27,301 nucleotides of DNA, taken from positions 1 to 27,301 of the forward strand of contig DFRF01000038.1 in assembly GCA_002378125.1 (NCBI GenBank), read 5' to 3'. The notes under the pieces are model-generated. The model was not told the origin of the DNA. It did not search any database and was given only the letters and a program-made list of their open reading frames with translations. Each line of letters opens with the position of its first letter. Positions within the stretch are counted from its first letter, which is position 1. This document shows positions 13,859 to 22,482 of this stretch, one piece after another. A program made the translations under genes and the position numbers. Source of the DNA: Rhodospirillaceae bacterium UBA3470 (GTDB taxonomy: Bacteria > Pseudomonadota > Alphaproteobacteria > Rhodospirillales > Casp-alpha2).

Positions 13859-14716
13859 CTAAAAGGGTTTGTCACCGCAAATAGTGATGCGGTGCATGCG
13901 TCGGCGTTGTCCCGCATAGTCGGCCACGGCGTGATGCTGGACGCAACGGTTGTCCCACAAGGCCAATGATCCAGGTTCCCATCGGAATCGACAGGTGAAT
14001 TCGGGTTGCACCGCATGTTCGCGTAGGAACGCCATGATCGGTTCCGCCTCGGCTTCGTGAAACCCTTCCAGAGTTTGCGCGTGGCTGCCGATATAGAGAC
14101 CCTTCCGGCCAGTTTCCGGGTGTGTTCGGAACAAGGGATGGGCGGCTTCGGTCACAAGGTTGCCCGGGTTGCGGACCTTGTTGGCCATTTGCGTGTTTCC
14201 CTTGTAGACCTCGCGCCGGTCGACCCCATCGTTGTTCTTGAAGTTGTTGCCGACACTCCAGGTCTTCACGTCGGCCAGCATGGCCTTCATGCCTTCTGAC
14301 AGCGCGTCGTAGGCGAGGTACATACTGGCGAAAAGCGTGTCGCCGCCGGCGGTAGGCGTTTCCTTGGCATAGAGCATTGTCGCCTTGGCTGGTTCCGGGT
14401 TGAACATCTGGTCCGTATGCCAAACCGATCCGAAAGTATGCGTGTCGTCTTCGGTCTTGATTATCTCCAATATGTCGGGGTAATCCACCATGCCTCTCAT
14501 GAAAGGATGATGATGGATTTCCCCGAACCGGCGCGCGAAGGCGATCTGTTGTTCTGGCGAAATGTTCTGGCTGCGAAAGAAAATCACTTGATGTTGCAGC
14601 CAGGCGTCGTGGATTTCTTTGAAGACATCGTCGTCAAGGTCGCCGAGATCGACACCGCTGATTTCAGCACCCAGGGCCCCGGCGATGGGATGCGCCTCGA
14701 TTTGTGCGTAACTCAT
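13859..14716 (-). CDS. TauD/TfdA-family 2-oxoglutarate-dependent dioxygenase
   Basis: A 285-residue TauD/TfdA-family Fe(II)/2-oxoglutarate dioxygenase. The iron triad is H100 and D102 (VWHTDQMF) and H261 (CVQHHAVADY), and the 2-oxoglutarate carboxylate is met by an arginine in RRRMHR (271-276). PTAGGDTLFA and WDNRCVQH are characteristic. Relatives cleave taurine, 2,4-D, alkyl sulfates or hydroxylate carnitine precursors, so the substrate is unclear. I start at ATG 14716, preceded closely by GGAG; TTG 14725 is a poorer alternative. The gene lies between otnC (92 bases upstream) and the PanE-like gene (12 bases downstream), so it belongs to the tetronate operon. This is not a standard partner of OtnKCI: it may release a C4 acid from a larger or substituted molecule. 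Confidence 0.93.
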   Translation of the reverse strand: MSYAQIEAHPIAGALGAEISGVDLGDLDDDVFKEIHDAWLQHQVIFFRSQNISPEQQIAFARRFGEIHHHPFMRGMVDYPDILEIIKTEDDTHTFGSVWHTDQMFNPEPAKATMLYAKETPTAGGDTLFASMYLAYDALSEGMKAMLADVKTWSVGNNFKNNDGVDRREVYKGNTQMANKVRNPGNLVTEAAHPLFRTHPETGRKGLYIGSHAQTLEGFHEAEAEPIMAFLREHAVQPEFTCRFRWEPGSLALWDNRCVQHHAVADYAGQRRRMHRITICGDKPF

Positions 14717-14808
14717 GTGCTCCAACGTTCCAATTGCCCAAGGGGGACAGGTTAGCGAAATGTCTGTTCTGGGCGAAGTCCCAGAATTTCAACCAGTGAA
14801 CAAAGGGG

Positions 14809-15435
14809 TCACTTTTTCTGAAGCTCAGCAACCTGTTCAGGGGTCAGGTAGCGGGTTTCTCTCTGGCGCAGTAGGAGATACAGGTGTGCGGTCTGCTCCA
14901 GTTCTTCCGTAGCGTAAACGGCATCGGCTAGCGAATTTCCGGCCACCACGGGCCCGTGGTTAGCCAATAGGAGCGCATGATGGTCCGGGGCGAGTTCCCG
15001 GACCGCGTCGGCGAGATCCAGGCTGCCCGGTGGGAAATAGGGAACCAACGGGAGCGTGCCGACCTTCATGGCGTAATAAGCGGTGATCGGCGGGAGAACA
15101 TTCGCCGGGTCAACGTCGTCACAACAACTGACTGCGACCGAGTAGGTGGAATGCAAATGCACGATCGCGCCGCTGTTCGGGCGTTCGTCGTACATGGCCA
15201 TGTGCAGGAAGTTCTCACGGGTCGGTTCGTCGCCCGAGATATGGTTGCCGTCAGCATCAAGCTTTGACAGCCGAGCTGGGTCCAGGTTTCCCATGGTCGA
15301 GCCCGTGGGCGTCATCAGCCAACCGTCTTCAATCCGAACGCTGATATTGCCCGACGCCCCGAAGGTGAGACTGCGTTCGTAGATCGATACGGCGAAGCGG
15401 ACGATCTCGTCGCGGGCGTCGGTTTCCAGGCTCAT
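14809..15435 (-). CDS. otnC: 3-oxo-tetronate 4-phosphate decarboxylase, class II aldolase family
   Basis: A 208-residue class II aldolase/adducin-fold protein. In the tetronate pathway OtnC decarboxylates 3-oxo-tetronate 4-phosphate to dihydroxyacetone phosphate. Metal ligands are H93 and H95 in VHLHSTYS and H160 in LANHGPVV; the phosphate-binding GNIS (29-32) and TPTGSTMG (42-49) loops and the acidic PTREN (E74) are in place. The ATG overlaps the otnK stop (ATGA), so translation is coupled. The adjacent DUF1537 kinase and the hydroxypyruvate-isomerase-like gene make the OtnC assignment much stronger than sequence alone, because class II aldolases such as fuculose-phosphate aldolase look alike. 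The TauD-like gene follows after 92 bases. Confidence 0.92.
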   Translation of the reverse strand: MSLETDARDEIVRFAVSIYERSLTFGASGNISVRIEDGWLMTPTGSTMGNLDPARLSKLDADGNHISGDEPTRENFLHMAMYDERPNSGAIVHLHSTYSVAVSCCDDVDPANVLPPITAYYAMKVGTLPLVPYFPPGSLDLADAVRELAPDHHALLLANHGPVVAGNSLADAVYATEELEQTAHLYLLLRQRETRYLTPEQVAELQKK

Positions 15436-16700
15436 GGTAGCATGGCCAAAGACTTCATAAAGAAGTCAGGCGCGCCGAAATTCCCGGATTTTAGGGCCAG
15501 GGCCATGTGCGGCTCATTGAGAGTTTCGGTCCAGGGCACGCCCGGATCGATTTCCGGCCCGATCCGCAGGCCCGTGATGCCCAACGCTTGTACCACGGCG
15601 CCCGAGGTCTCGCCGCCGGCAACGACCAGCCGGCGAACGCCGCGATCTACCAGGCCCTGCGCAATGGCTCCCATGGTGTCCTCCACTAGGTCGCCGGCTT
15701 CGTCGCGGCCGAGCTTGTCTTGTGCCTTCGCGACTGCGTCGGGGTCGGCGGAGGAATAGATTAGCACTGGCGCGTCTGCGGTCTGACTGTCAACCCAAGC
15801 AAGCGCATCGGCAGCGCCACGTTCCGGCGTGTCGGCGAAGCTGAGGGGGTCCAGGCTAAGGCTCGGCCAATGATCCTGAGCGGCAACGATCTGACTGCGA
15901 GTGGCGATGGAGCAACTACCAGCCAGAACCGCCGATCGGCCGTTTGTCGGCGGCAAGGTGGGATCTGTGCTGCCGGACATCTCACCGGTGCGACGGAAAT
16001 TCTCGGGTAGACCAAGGGCGATACCCGATGCACCTGTGACCAGTTTCACGCTGGCGAGGGCTTCTCCGATACTCATCAGGTCGGCGTCGTTGATAGCGTC
16101 AACGATGGCATGGCGGTAGCCTGCCTCTTGGAGTTCGTCAAATCGTGCTCGGATTGCAGCGCTGCCTTGATTCACTGCATTCATGTCTATTAAGCCCACC
16201 TGGTGCGGGGTCTGGCGTGACAAGACTCGGACCAGATTGGCGTCGGTCATGGGTGTCAGGGGGTGGTTCTTCATGCCCGACTCGCTAAGGAGGACGTCGT
16301 CTACGTAGAGATAGCCCTTGTAGATGGTTCGGCCGTTTTTTGGAAAAGCGGGGCAGGCAATGGTAAAGTTCGTATCCAATGCGTCCATCAAAGCATCCGC
16401 CACGGGGCCGATATTACCATAATCAGTAGAATCGAAAGTTGAGCAGTATTTGAAAATGATCTGTTCCGCGCCTTGGTCCTGCAGCCATGTAAGCGCGGCC
16501 AAGGAATCAGCAACCGCCTCTTTGGGGGGATTGGCACGGGATTTCAGCGCCACCACCACGGCGCGGGCGTCACCAGGATCAAAACTGTCGGCGGGTACGC
16601 CGATCGCCTGAACCGTCGGCATGCCTTGTCCGACCAGGGTGCTTGCCAGGTCAGTCGCACCCGTGAAATCGTCGGCGATGGCGCCCATTAGAATGCTCAT
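15432..16700 (-). CDS. otnK: 3-oxo-tetronate kinase, DUF1537 four-carbon acid sugar kinase
   Basis: A 422-residue DUF1537 kinase, which phosphorylates 3-oxo-tetronate at O4 using ATP. The N-terminal sugar-acid domain opens with GAIADDFTGATDLAS and contains the FKYCSTFDSTDYGNIG segment near 84-99; the C-terminal nucleotide domain shows VAGGETSGAVVQALG near 370-384. Length is normal for the family. The ATG at 16700 has GAGGTGA about 7 bases upstream. Start and end fit tightly into the operon: 23 bases after otnI, overlapping otnC by 4. Members of this family also phosphorylate other oxo-acids (for example 3-oxo-isoapionate), but OtnI and OtnC directly beside it favour tetronate. Confidence 0.95.
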   Translation of the reverse strand: MSILMGAIADDFTGATDLASTLVGQGMPTVQAIGVPADSFDPGDARAVVVALKSRANPPKEAVADSLAALTWLQDQGAEQIIFKYCSTFDSTDYGNIGPVADALMDALDTNFTIACPAFPKNGRTIYKGYLYVDDVLLSESGMKNHPLTPMTDANLVRVLSRQTPHQVGLIDMNAVNQGSAAIRARFDELQEAGYRHAIVDAINDADLMSIGEALASVKLVTGASGIALGLPENFRRTGEMSGSTDPTLPPTNGRSAVLAGSCSIATRSQIVAAQDHWPSLSLDPLSFADTPERGAADALAWVDSQTADAPVLIYSSADPDAVAKAQDKLGRDEAGDLVEDTMGAIAQGLVDRGVRRLVVAGGETSGAVVQALGITGLRIGPEIDPGVPWTETLNEPHMALALKSGNFGAPDFFMKSLAMLP

Positions 16701-16723
16701 GGAAAATCACCTCGGTCTCACGC

Positions 16724-17500
16724 CTACCGCCACGCATCGAGCCAAGCAAGGCCATCTTGCGTTGCGCCGGCGGGCATGTATTCGCAGCCGATCCATCCGT
16801 CATAAGCGCTCGCGTTAATATAGTCGAAGATGAAGGGGTAGTTGATTTCGCCATCATCCGGTTCGTGCCGCCCTTGGACACTAGAAACTTGAATATGGCC
16901 AATATCATCAAGGTACAGGTCAAAGTTGCGGATCAGGTCCCCGTCCATGATCTGCACATGGTAAAAATCAAACTGCAGTCCGATGTTAGGCCGGCCCACG
17001 GCCTGTGCCACGCGTGCTGCATCCGAAATATGGGGTAAGAAGTAGCCAGGCACATCCTGGCTGTTCAGGGCTTCCAGCACAATCGTGATCCCGGCATCGG
17101 CACACAGGTCCGCGGCCGCGATGAGGTTTTCAACGAAGGTCTCGAACATCTGTTCCGTATTGGCGTTAGAAACCACAATACCGGCCATGGCGTGCAGTGT
17201 CTTGCAACCGGTGACCTCGGCGTAGGTGAGTGCTTTCTCCACACTGGCCTTGAACTCATCCTCGCGCCCGGGCAGCGCGCCGAGCCCCCGCTCACCGGCT
17301 TCCCAATCACCAGGCGGTAAATTAAATAGCGCCAGCGTTAGTCCATTGTCGCGGACCCGTTGGCCCACGTCATGGGCCGGGAAATCGTACGGGAATAGGA
17401 ACTCAACACCATTGAAACCGGCATCACGGGCAGCGTCGAAGCGCTTCAGAAAGGGCACTTCGTCGAACATCATGGTCAAATTAGCGGCAAATTTTAGCAT
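16724..17500 (-). CDS. otnI: 2-oxo-tetronate isomerase, hydroxypyruvate isomerase family
   Basis: A 258-residue xylose-isomerase-like TIM barrel, same length as E. coli OtnI/YgbM. It would isomerise 2-oxo-tetronate to 3-oxo-tetronate, the OtnK substrate. Catalytic and metal residues match: E143 in VLEALNS, D178 and H181 in LQFDFYHVQ, and E240 in GCEYMPAG, equivalent to the two glutamates used by the E. coli enzyme. I start at ATG 17500 (homologous sequence begins with MLKFAAN, AAGGA about 10 bases upstream) rather than at the in-frame ATG 17518 or the frame opening at 17551. It is the first gene of the leftward five-gene unit; the promoter must lie in the 217 bases before it. Hydroxypyruvate isomerase (hyi) is the alternative name. 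Confidence 0.93.
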   Translation of the reverse strand: MLKFAANLTMMFDEVPFLKRFDAARDAGFNGVEFLFPYDFPAHDVGQRVRDNGLTLALFNLPPGDWEAGERGLGALPGREDEFKASVEKALTYAEVTGCKTLHAMAGIVVSNANTEQMFETFVENLIAAADLCADAGITIVLEALNSQDVPGYFLPHISDAARVAQAVGRPNIGLQFDFYHVQIMDGDLIRNFDLYLDDIGHIQVSSVQGRHEPDDGEINYPFIFDYINASAYDGWIGCEYMPAGATQDGLAWLDAWR

Positions 17501-17717
17501 CTGCGAAGTGTCCTTCATATGACCGCCATGGGCAATCCCTGAGGCGACCAATCCCTGCCCACAAAAAGCGTTTAAAATTAGGGGAACCTGTCGGTGGAAA
17601 CCAAATTTTCTCGTACGTTGTGGTGGTCATCGTTAGCAGCATCGTGAAGCTCAACCAGCATGGTCGAGCAAAACGCAATGCCCAACTCGTTAAGGACGAT
17701 CCCTTGGGTCGCTTACC

Positions 17718-20700
17718 CTACTCGGCGGCGGCGCGGGCATCCGCGCCGGCAAGGAACGAGGTCATGAGGGCGCGGTGACGGGTCTCGGCGACCTGACGGT
17801 TTTGCTCCCAAACATGGCCAAATCCGCGGACCGAAAGGGGAAGCCCGGCGATATCGATGGCAAGTTCGTGATTCTCGATGTTCAGGCCATCGATGACATG
17901 TTGAAGCGTGGCTATGTAATCATCACGGTGCGCGCGTTCGGCCTTTCTCTCTTCCGTCCGGCCAAAGATGTCGAAGGGCGTGCCTCGCAGCGATTTCAGG
18001 CTGGCCAAAATCTTGAACGCGGTGAACATCCGGGGGCCGTATTCCTTTTTACGTAGAAGGCCTGTGGTCGGGTCCCGTTCCGCAAACAAGGGTGGTGCTA
18101 GATGGAAGGTCAGTTCGGCACCGTCCGCGAACTGGTCGCGGACGGCTTTTTCGAAACGTCCGTCCGTGTAGAGGCGCGCCACTTCGTATTCGTCCTTGAT
18201 TGCCATCACCTTGTAGAGCGCCTTCGCTACGGTTTCGCGAAGCGCCGTGGCACCTGGAGCGGCGGCCTCTTCTGCGGCTGCGACGTCAGCAATGAGATCT
18301 GCATAGGTCTTCGCGTAGGCGGCGTTGTGGTAGGCGGTCAAATCCGCTTCGCGGCGTTCAATGAAAGCCATGTCGTCTTCAGACGCTCCGAGTGCAGGCG
18401 AGGTTCGGTGCACGGCCGTTGTCAGCACGGCGCGGACGGCCGCGGCGTCATGCGCGGCGCGGCGTCCCCATAATAGGGCACGTTTGTTAAATTCGGGTGC
18501 GACGCCGTTGAGCTCAATGGCCGCATGCAGCGCATCAACCGTCAGCGGCAGCAATCCCTTCTGTAGGGCATATCCGACTAAAAAGAGATTGGCACCGATC
18601 GTATCGCCCATGAGGTCACGGGCTAAAGCCGTTGCTTCGATGAATTCGACCTGGGTGTCGTCCGGGGCCGTTGCCACGCCGTCGACGGCAAGATGGATCG
18701 CTTTGTGGAGGCGACGCTCAGGGAAATTCAGATCTGGGTCGCGCGTGAAATCCGCCGTCATTGTTTTCTGACCGTTGATGACGGCGCGCGTGCGGCCGGC
18801 CTGCAATTTCGAAAGGCTCTCATAGCTGCAGCTGGTGACCATGTCACAGCCCAACATAGCGTTCGCGCCACCGGCGGCGATACGCACCGCGTGAAGTTTC
18901 TCCGGATCATCACAGACCCGTACATGGCTGAAGACGGCTCCGTTCTTTTGTGCTAAACCCGCCATGTCGAGAACCGTTACGCCCTTTTCCATCATATGCG
19001 CAGCCATGGCCAAGAGCGCTGATATCGTGACGATGCCCGTCCCGCCCACGCCGGCGATCACGATCGAATAAGGATCCGCGGATTCCGCTACGGGGGCATC
19101 CGGAAGGGCTGGGAAAGGGATTTCTCCGGCGCCAGGGTCTGCGGATTTCGGTTTTCGAGGCTCCGCGCCATGTACTGTCACAAAGCTGGGACAGAACCCT
19201 TCGATACAGGTGAAGTCTTTGTTGCAGGCGGATTGGTCGATGGCGCGTTTGCGACCCAATTCCGTCTCCTTCGGCGTGATGGAGACGCAATTCGAGGCGG
19301 TACCGCAATCGCCGCAGCCTTCGCACACGAGTTCATTAATAAAGGCGCGTTTAGCCGGATTGGGAAAGGTGCCTCGTTTACGCCGGCGGCGTTTCTCCGC
19401 GGCGCAGGTCTGATCGTAGATGATCACCGAAACGCCGGGCCGTTTCCTGAAATCGCGCTGCAGGGAATCCAGATCGCGTCGGTGGTGGAAGGTCACGCCC
19501 GACGCCCACTGAGTGCCCATGGGGTACTTGTCTGGCTCATCGGAAGCGACCGCAATGTGTTTGACGCCTTCCGCCGCCACTTGGCGCGTGATTATCGCGG
19601 GGTCCAGCGGCCCGTCCATTGATTGTCCGCCGGTCATGGCAACGGCGTCGTTGTAGAGAACCTTATAGGTAATGTTGACGCCGGACGCGACAGCGGCGCG
19701 TATGGCCAGGATGCCCGAATGGAAATAAGTTCCGTCGCCAATATTGACGAACATGTGGTCGCGGTTGATGAATGGCGCTTGGCCTATCCAATTGGTACCC
19801 TCGGCACCCATATGGGTAAAGGTTTCAGTCTCTCGGTCCATCCAGATGGCCATATAGTGGCAGCCGATGCCGGCTGCCGCCTTGGATCCCTCGGGGACCT
19901 TTGTCGATGAGTTGTGCGGGCAGCCGGAGCAGAAGTAGGGGATGCGCGTGATATCTGTATCCAGCTTCTCCAGATTACCTTCCTTGTCGTTCAGAAAGCC
20001 GAGGCGCGAAATGATTGAATCCGATGTGCCGTAACTGCGTAGCCGGCTGGCAATTACCCGTGCGACCCCGGCGGGGGTCAGTTCGCCGGCGCTCGGCAAG
20101 ATCCATTCGCCGGTTTCGTCGAACTTTCCGATGACCCGGGGGCGGATGTTGTTGTGCCAGTTATAGAGTTGCTCTTTCACCTGGTTCTCGATGACGGCGC
20201 GCTTTTCCTCGATGATCAGCACCTCTTCGAGGCCTTCGCAGAACTTGCGGACGATTTCCTTTTCCAGTGGCCACGGCATGCCGACCTTGAGCAACCGGAG
20301 CCCTAACCGATCCGCTTCCGCCGCGTCGATACCCAGATCGTCCAGCGCTTGCAGAGTGTCGAGGTATGATTTGCCTGTAGAGATGATCCCAAAACGCGGC
20401 TTCGCGCTGTCCATTGTGATCTTGTTGATACTGTTGGCCCGGGCGAACGCGAGCGCCGCGTTAATCTTGTATTTGTGTAGGCGCATCTCCGCATCCATGG
20501 GTTGGTCGGGCCAACGGATGTGGAGCCCATCCGCGGGCATCTCGAAATCCGTAGGGGTGACGATCTCGATGCGGTGCGGATTGACAGCGACCGAGGCAGA
20601 ACTGTCGATATTGTCGGTGATGCATTTCATGCCTACCCAGCAACCGGAATAGCGGGACATGGCCCAGCCCAGGATGCCGTAATCCAAAACTTCCTGAGTG

Positions 20701-21227
20701 TTGGCGGGATGGAGTAGCGGGATTTGTGCATCGATCAGCGCGTGTTCCGACTGACTTGGTACCGTTGAGGATTTGCACGACGGATCGTCACCGGCCAATA
20801 CCAGCACGCCGCCGTTCGGGGACGTTCCCGCCATGTTAGCATGCCGAAACACGTCGCCCGAGCGATCTACGCCTGGGCCCTTCCCGTACCACATGCCGTA
20901 GACGCCATCGTACTTGGCAAGGTCTTGGTCAAGGTTGGCTTGTTGCGAGCCCCAGATGGCCGTGGCGGCCAAGTCCTCATTCACGCCCGGATGAAATTTG
21001 ACATGGTGCGCGTTTAAGTGTCTGGCGGCGGCACCGAACTCTTTGTCCATGCCGCCAAGCGGCGATCCTCGGTAGCCGGTGACGTATCCCGCTGTATTCA
21101 GGCCGGCGGCTACGTCACGGCTGTGCTGCATCAGCGTTAGGCGAACGAGCGCCTGCGTGCCGTTCAGATAGATGCGGCCATCTTCCTTCGTAAACTTATC
21201 GTCCAGCGAAACCTTAAGCAGTGTCAT
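17718..21227 (-). CDS. Fused indolepyruvate-type 2-oxoacid:ferredoxin oxidoreductase
   Basis: A 1169-residue fusion of the alpha/beta and gamma parts of a thiamine-diphosphate 2-oxoacid oxidoreductase, which decarboxylates aromatic or branched 2-oxoacids to acyl-CoA while reducing a carrier. The N-terminal part has the GYRGSPLGGMD pyrimidine-binding segment (near 51-61); the diphosphate-binding GDGTYFHSG starts at 497; a Fe-S insert has cysteines 635, 638, 641, 647 and a second group 668, 674, 679; the C-terminal gamma domain starts with AGVGGTG (near 725-731). This long fused form is typical of aerobic proteobacteria and differs from the two-subunit archaeal IorAB. Start ATG 21227 has AGGAGGG 5 bases upstream. 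It is monocistronic, 217 bases before otnI on the same strand. An inverted repeat covers the ribosome site. The exact oxoacid is not clear. Confidence 0.95.
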   Translation of the reverse strand: MTLLKVSLDDKFTKEDGRIYLNGTQALVRLTLMQHSRDVAAGLNTAGYVTGYRGSPLGGMDKEFGAAARHLNAHHVKFHPGVNEDLAATAIWGSQQANLDQDLAKYDGVYGMWYGKGPGVDRSGDVFRHANMAGTSPNGGVLVLAGDDPSCKSSTVPSQSEHALIDAQIPLLHPANTQEVLDYGILGWAMSRYSGCWVGMKCITDNIDSSASVAVNPHRIEIVTPTDFEMPADGLHIRWPDQPMDAEMRLHKYKINAALAFARANSINKITMDSAKPRFGIISTGKSYLDTLQALDDLGIDAAEADRLGLRLLKVGMPWPLEKEIVRKFCEGLEEVLIIEEKRAVIENQVKEQLYNWHNNIRPRVIGKFDETGEWILPSAGELTPAGVARVIASRLRSYGTSDSIISRLGFLNDKEGNLEKLDTDITRIPYFCSGCPHNSSTKVPEGSKAAAGIGCHYMAIWMDRETETFTHMGAEGTNWIGQAPFINRDHMFVNIGDGTYFHSGILAIRAAVASGVNITYKVLYNDAVAMTGGQSMDGPLDPAIITRQVAAEGVKHIAVASDEPDKYPMGTQWASGVTFHHRRDLDSLQRDFRKRPGVSVIIYDQTCAAEKRRRRKRGTFPNPAKRAFINELVCEGCGDCGTASNCVSITPKETELGRKRAIDQSACNKDFTCIEGFCPSFVTVHGAEPRKPKSADPGAGEIPFPALPDAPVAESADPYSIVIAGVGGTGIVTISALLAMAAHMMEKGVTVLDMAGLAQKNGAVFSHVRVCDDPEKLHAVRIAAGGANAMLGCDMVTSCSYESLSKLQAGRTRAVINGQKTMTADFTRDPDLNFPERRLHKAIHLAVDGVATAPDDTQVEFIEATALARDLMGDTIGANLFLVGYALQKGLLPLTVDALHAAIELNGVAPEFNKRALLWGRRAAHDAAAVRAVLTTAVHRTSPALGASEDDMAFIERREADLTAYHNAAYAKTYADLIADVAAAEEAAAPGATALRETVAKALYKVMAIKDEYEVARLYTDGRFEKAVRDQFADGAELTFHLAPPLFAERDPTTGLLRKKEYGPRMFTAFKILASLKSLRGTPFDIFGRTEERKAERAHRDDYIATLQHVIDGLNIENHELAIDIAGLPLSVRGFGHVWEQNRQVAETRHRALMTSFLAGADARAAAE

Positions 21228-21232
21228 ATGCC

Positions 21233-21260
21233 CTCCTACATAAAATGTAGTATGTGGGAG
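21233..21260. promoter_or_regulatory. Inverted repeat over the ribosome site of the fused oxidoreductase
   Basis: CTCCTACATA (21233-21242) and TATGTGGGAG (21251-21260) match as reverse complements in 9 of 10 positions with an 8-base centre, and a nested perfect pair CTACAT/ATGTAG (21236-21250) overlaps the same site. The left arm includes the complement of the ribosome binding site of the gene starting at 21227. Both a DNA operator and an mRNA hairpin that hides the ribosome site fit this placement. It is longer than expected by chance in this 270-base divergent region. Confidence 0.45.
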
Positions 21261-21273
21261 TGAGCGGGACAAT

Positions 21274-21334
21274 CAGGCCGCGTGTCATTGCTTGAAATTC
21301 GCAAGGATCATGCGGCCTGCCGCCCTCTTTTTTT
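21274..21334 (+). promoter_or_regulatory. Hairpin plus T-run in the divergent region
   Basis: CAGGCCGC (21274-21281) and GCGGCCTG (21312-21319) form an 8-base-pair stem, extended by a G-T, T-A and G-C pair, with an inner TTGC/GCAA stem and a 9-base loop. A run of seven T residues follows after eight bases (21328-21334). It lies 180 bases before the UDP-glucuronate epimerase gene and 47 bases upstream of the divergent oxidoreductase gene. No gene needs terminating here, so a leader attenuator for the rightward transcript or an operator is possible. Confidence 0.35.
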
Positions 21335-21498
21335 AATGGCATCCCCCGCCCCATGGCCAGGAAATGAAATAAAGTTTCGGGTTGGATGATTAGTTTTGGG
21401 GGCGATCTCCGAAAATTTTGCTTTACGGTATGGAACTAGCAGGTGCTTTCTGCCAATGAAAAGGTTATAGGAGAACCGCTTTGACAGAGAGGGGCTCC

Positions 21499-22479
21499 AT
21501 GTCTGTCCTGATTACCGGGGTTGCTGGATTTATCGGATTCCACCTCGCAGAAACTTTATTGGATCAAGGCCGGCGAGTCGTTGGGGTCGACAATCTGAAC
21601 GACTATTACGATCCGGAATTGAAGAATGAACGTCTGGCTCGCCTTAAGGGCCGAAATGGCTTCGTCTTTCACAAATTGGATGTATCGGACCGGGTCAAGA
21701 TCGAGGCGCTGGCCGCCGAATATCAGGACCTGACCGGGATTGTTCATTTGGCGGCGCAGGCGGGGGTCCGCTACTCGTTGGTGAACCCGTACGCTTACAC
21801 GCAGGCGAATGTGGAGGCGCACTTGGTTCTCCTGGAGGCGGCGCGACGGTTGCCTGTTTTGAAACACTTTGTCTATGCGTCGTCGTCGTCAGTCTATGGC
21901 GCTAACACGAACCTGCCGTTCTCCGTCGATGACCGAACAGATAACCCCGTGTCTCTTTATGGCGCCACCAAGAAAACCATGGAGGTGATGAGCGAATCCT
22001 ATGCCCGCATGTGGGGCCTGCCTTTGACGGGCTTGCGGTTCTTCACGGTCTATGGCCCGTGGGGACGCCCAGACATGGCCGCGTTCATTTTCCTCAAGAA
22101 GATACTTGCTGGCGAGGCCGTTCCGGTTTTTAACAACGGCGACATGCAGCGCGACTTCACATATGTCGATGACATTGTCGCGGGTGTCATTGCCTGTCTA
22201 GATCGGCCGCCCGGGACAACGGACGACATGCCATCTCACCGAATCTACAATATCGGCAACAACAAGTCTGAATCTCTGATGCGTTTTATATCGATTATCG
22301 AAGAGACCCTTGGGATTAAAGCGGAAATTGAGTTCTTGCCCATGCAGCCCGGCGACGTTCAATCAACTTACGCCGATATCGAAGCGACGACGCGGGACTT
22401 TGGGTTTATGCCGTCGACGCCCATTGATGTGGGTTTGCCGAAACTGATCGAGTGGTATCGCGACTACTACGGTGTCTAG
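21499..22479 (+). CDS. UDP-glucuronate 4-epimerase-like NAD-dependent epimerase
   Basis: A 326-residue extended short-chain epimerase. UDP-glucuronate 4-epimerases of this kind make UDP-galacturonate for capsule, O-antigen or other surface polysaccharide. Visible: TGVAGFIG (6-13), D31 in GVDNLNDYYD for NAD, YASSSSVYG near 126-134, and Y144/K148 in YGATKK; FFTVYGPWGRPDMA is typical of the 4-epimerase group of uronic-acid nucleotides. ATG 21499 is preceded by GAGAGGGG; TTG 21481 would add six residues. The DMT-family gene begins 3 bases after its stop, so both share a transcript. No other polysaccharide gene is near, so it is an isolated envelope gene among catabolic ones. Other UDP-sugar specificity is possible. 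Confidence 0.9.
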   Translation: MSVLITGVAGFIGFHLAETLLDQGRRVVGVDNLNDYYDPELKNERLARLKGRNGFVFHKLDVSDRVKIEALAAEYQDLTGIVHLAAQAGVRYSLVNPYAYTQANVEAHLVLLEAARRLPVLKHFVYASSSSVYGANTNLPFSVDDRTDNPVSLYGATKKTMEVMSESYARMWGLPLTGLRFFTVYGPWGRPDMAAFIFLKKILAGEAVPVFNNGDMQRDFTYVDDIVAGVIACLDRPPGTTDDMPSHRIYNIGNNKSESLMRFISIIEETLGIKAEIEFLPMQPGDVQSTYADIEATTRDFGFMPSTPIDVGLPKLIEWYRDYYGV

Positions 22480-22482
22480 GTC

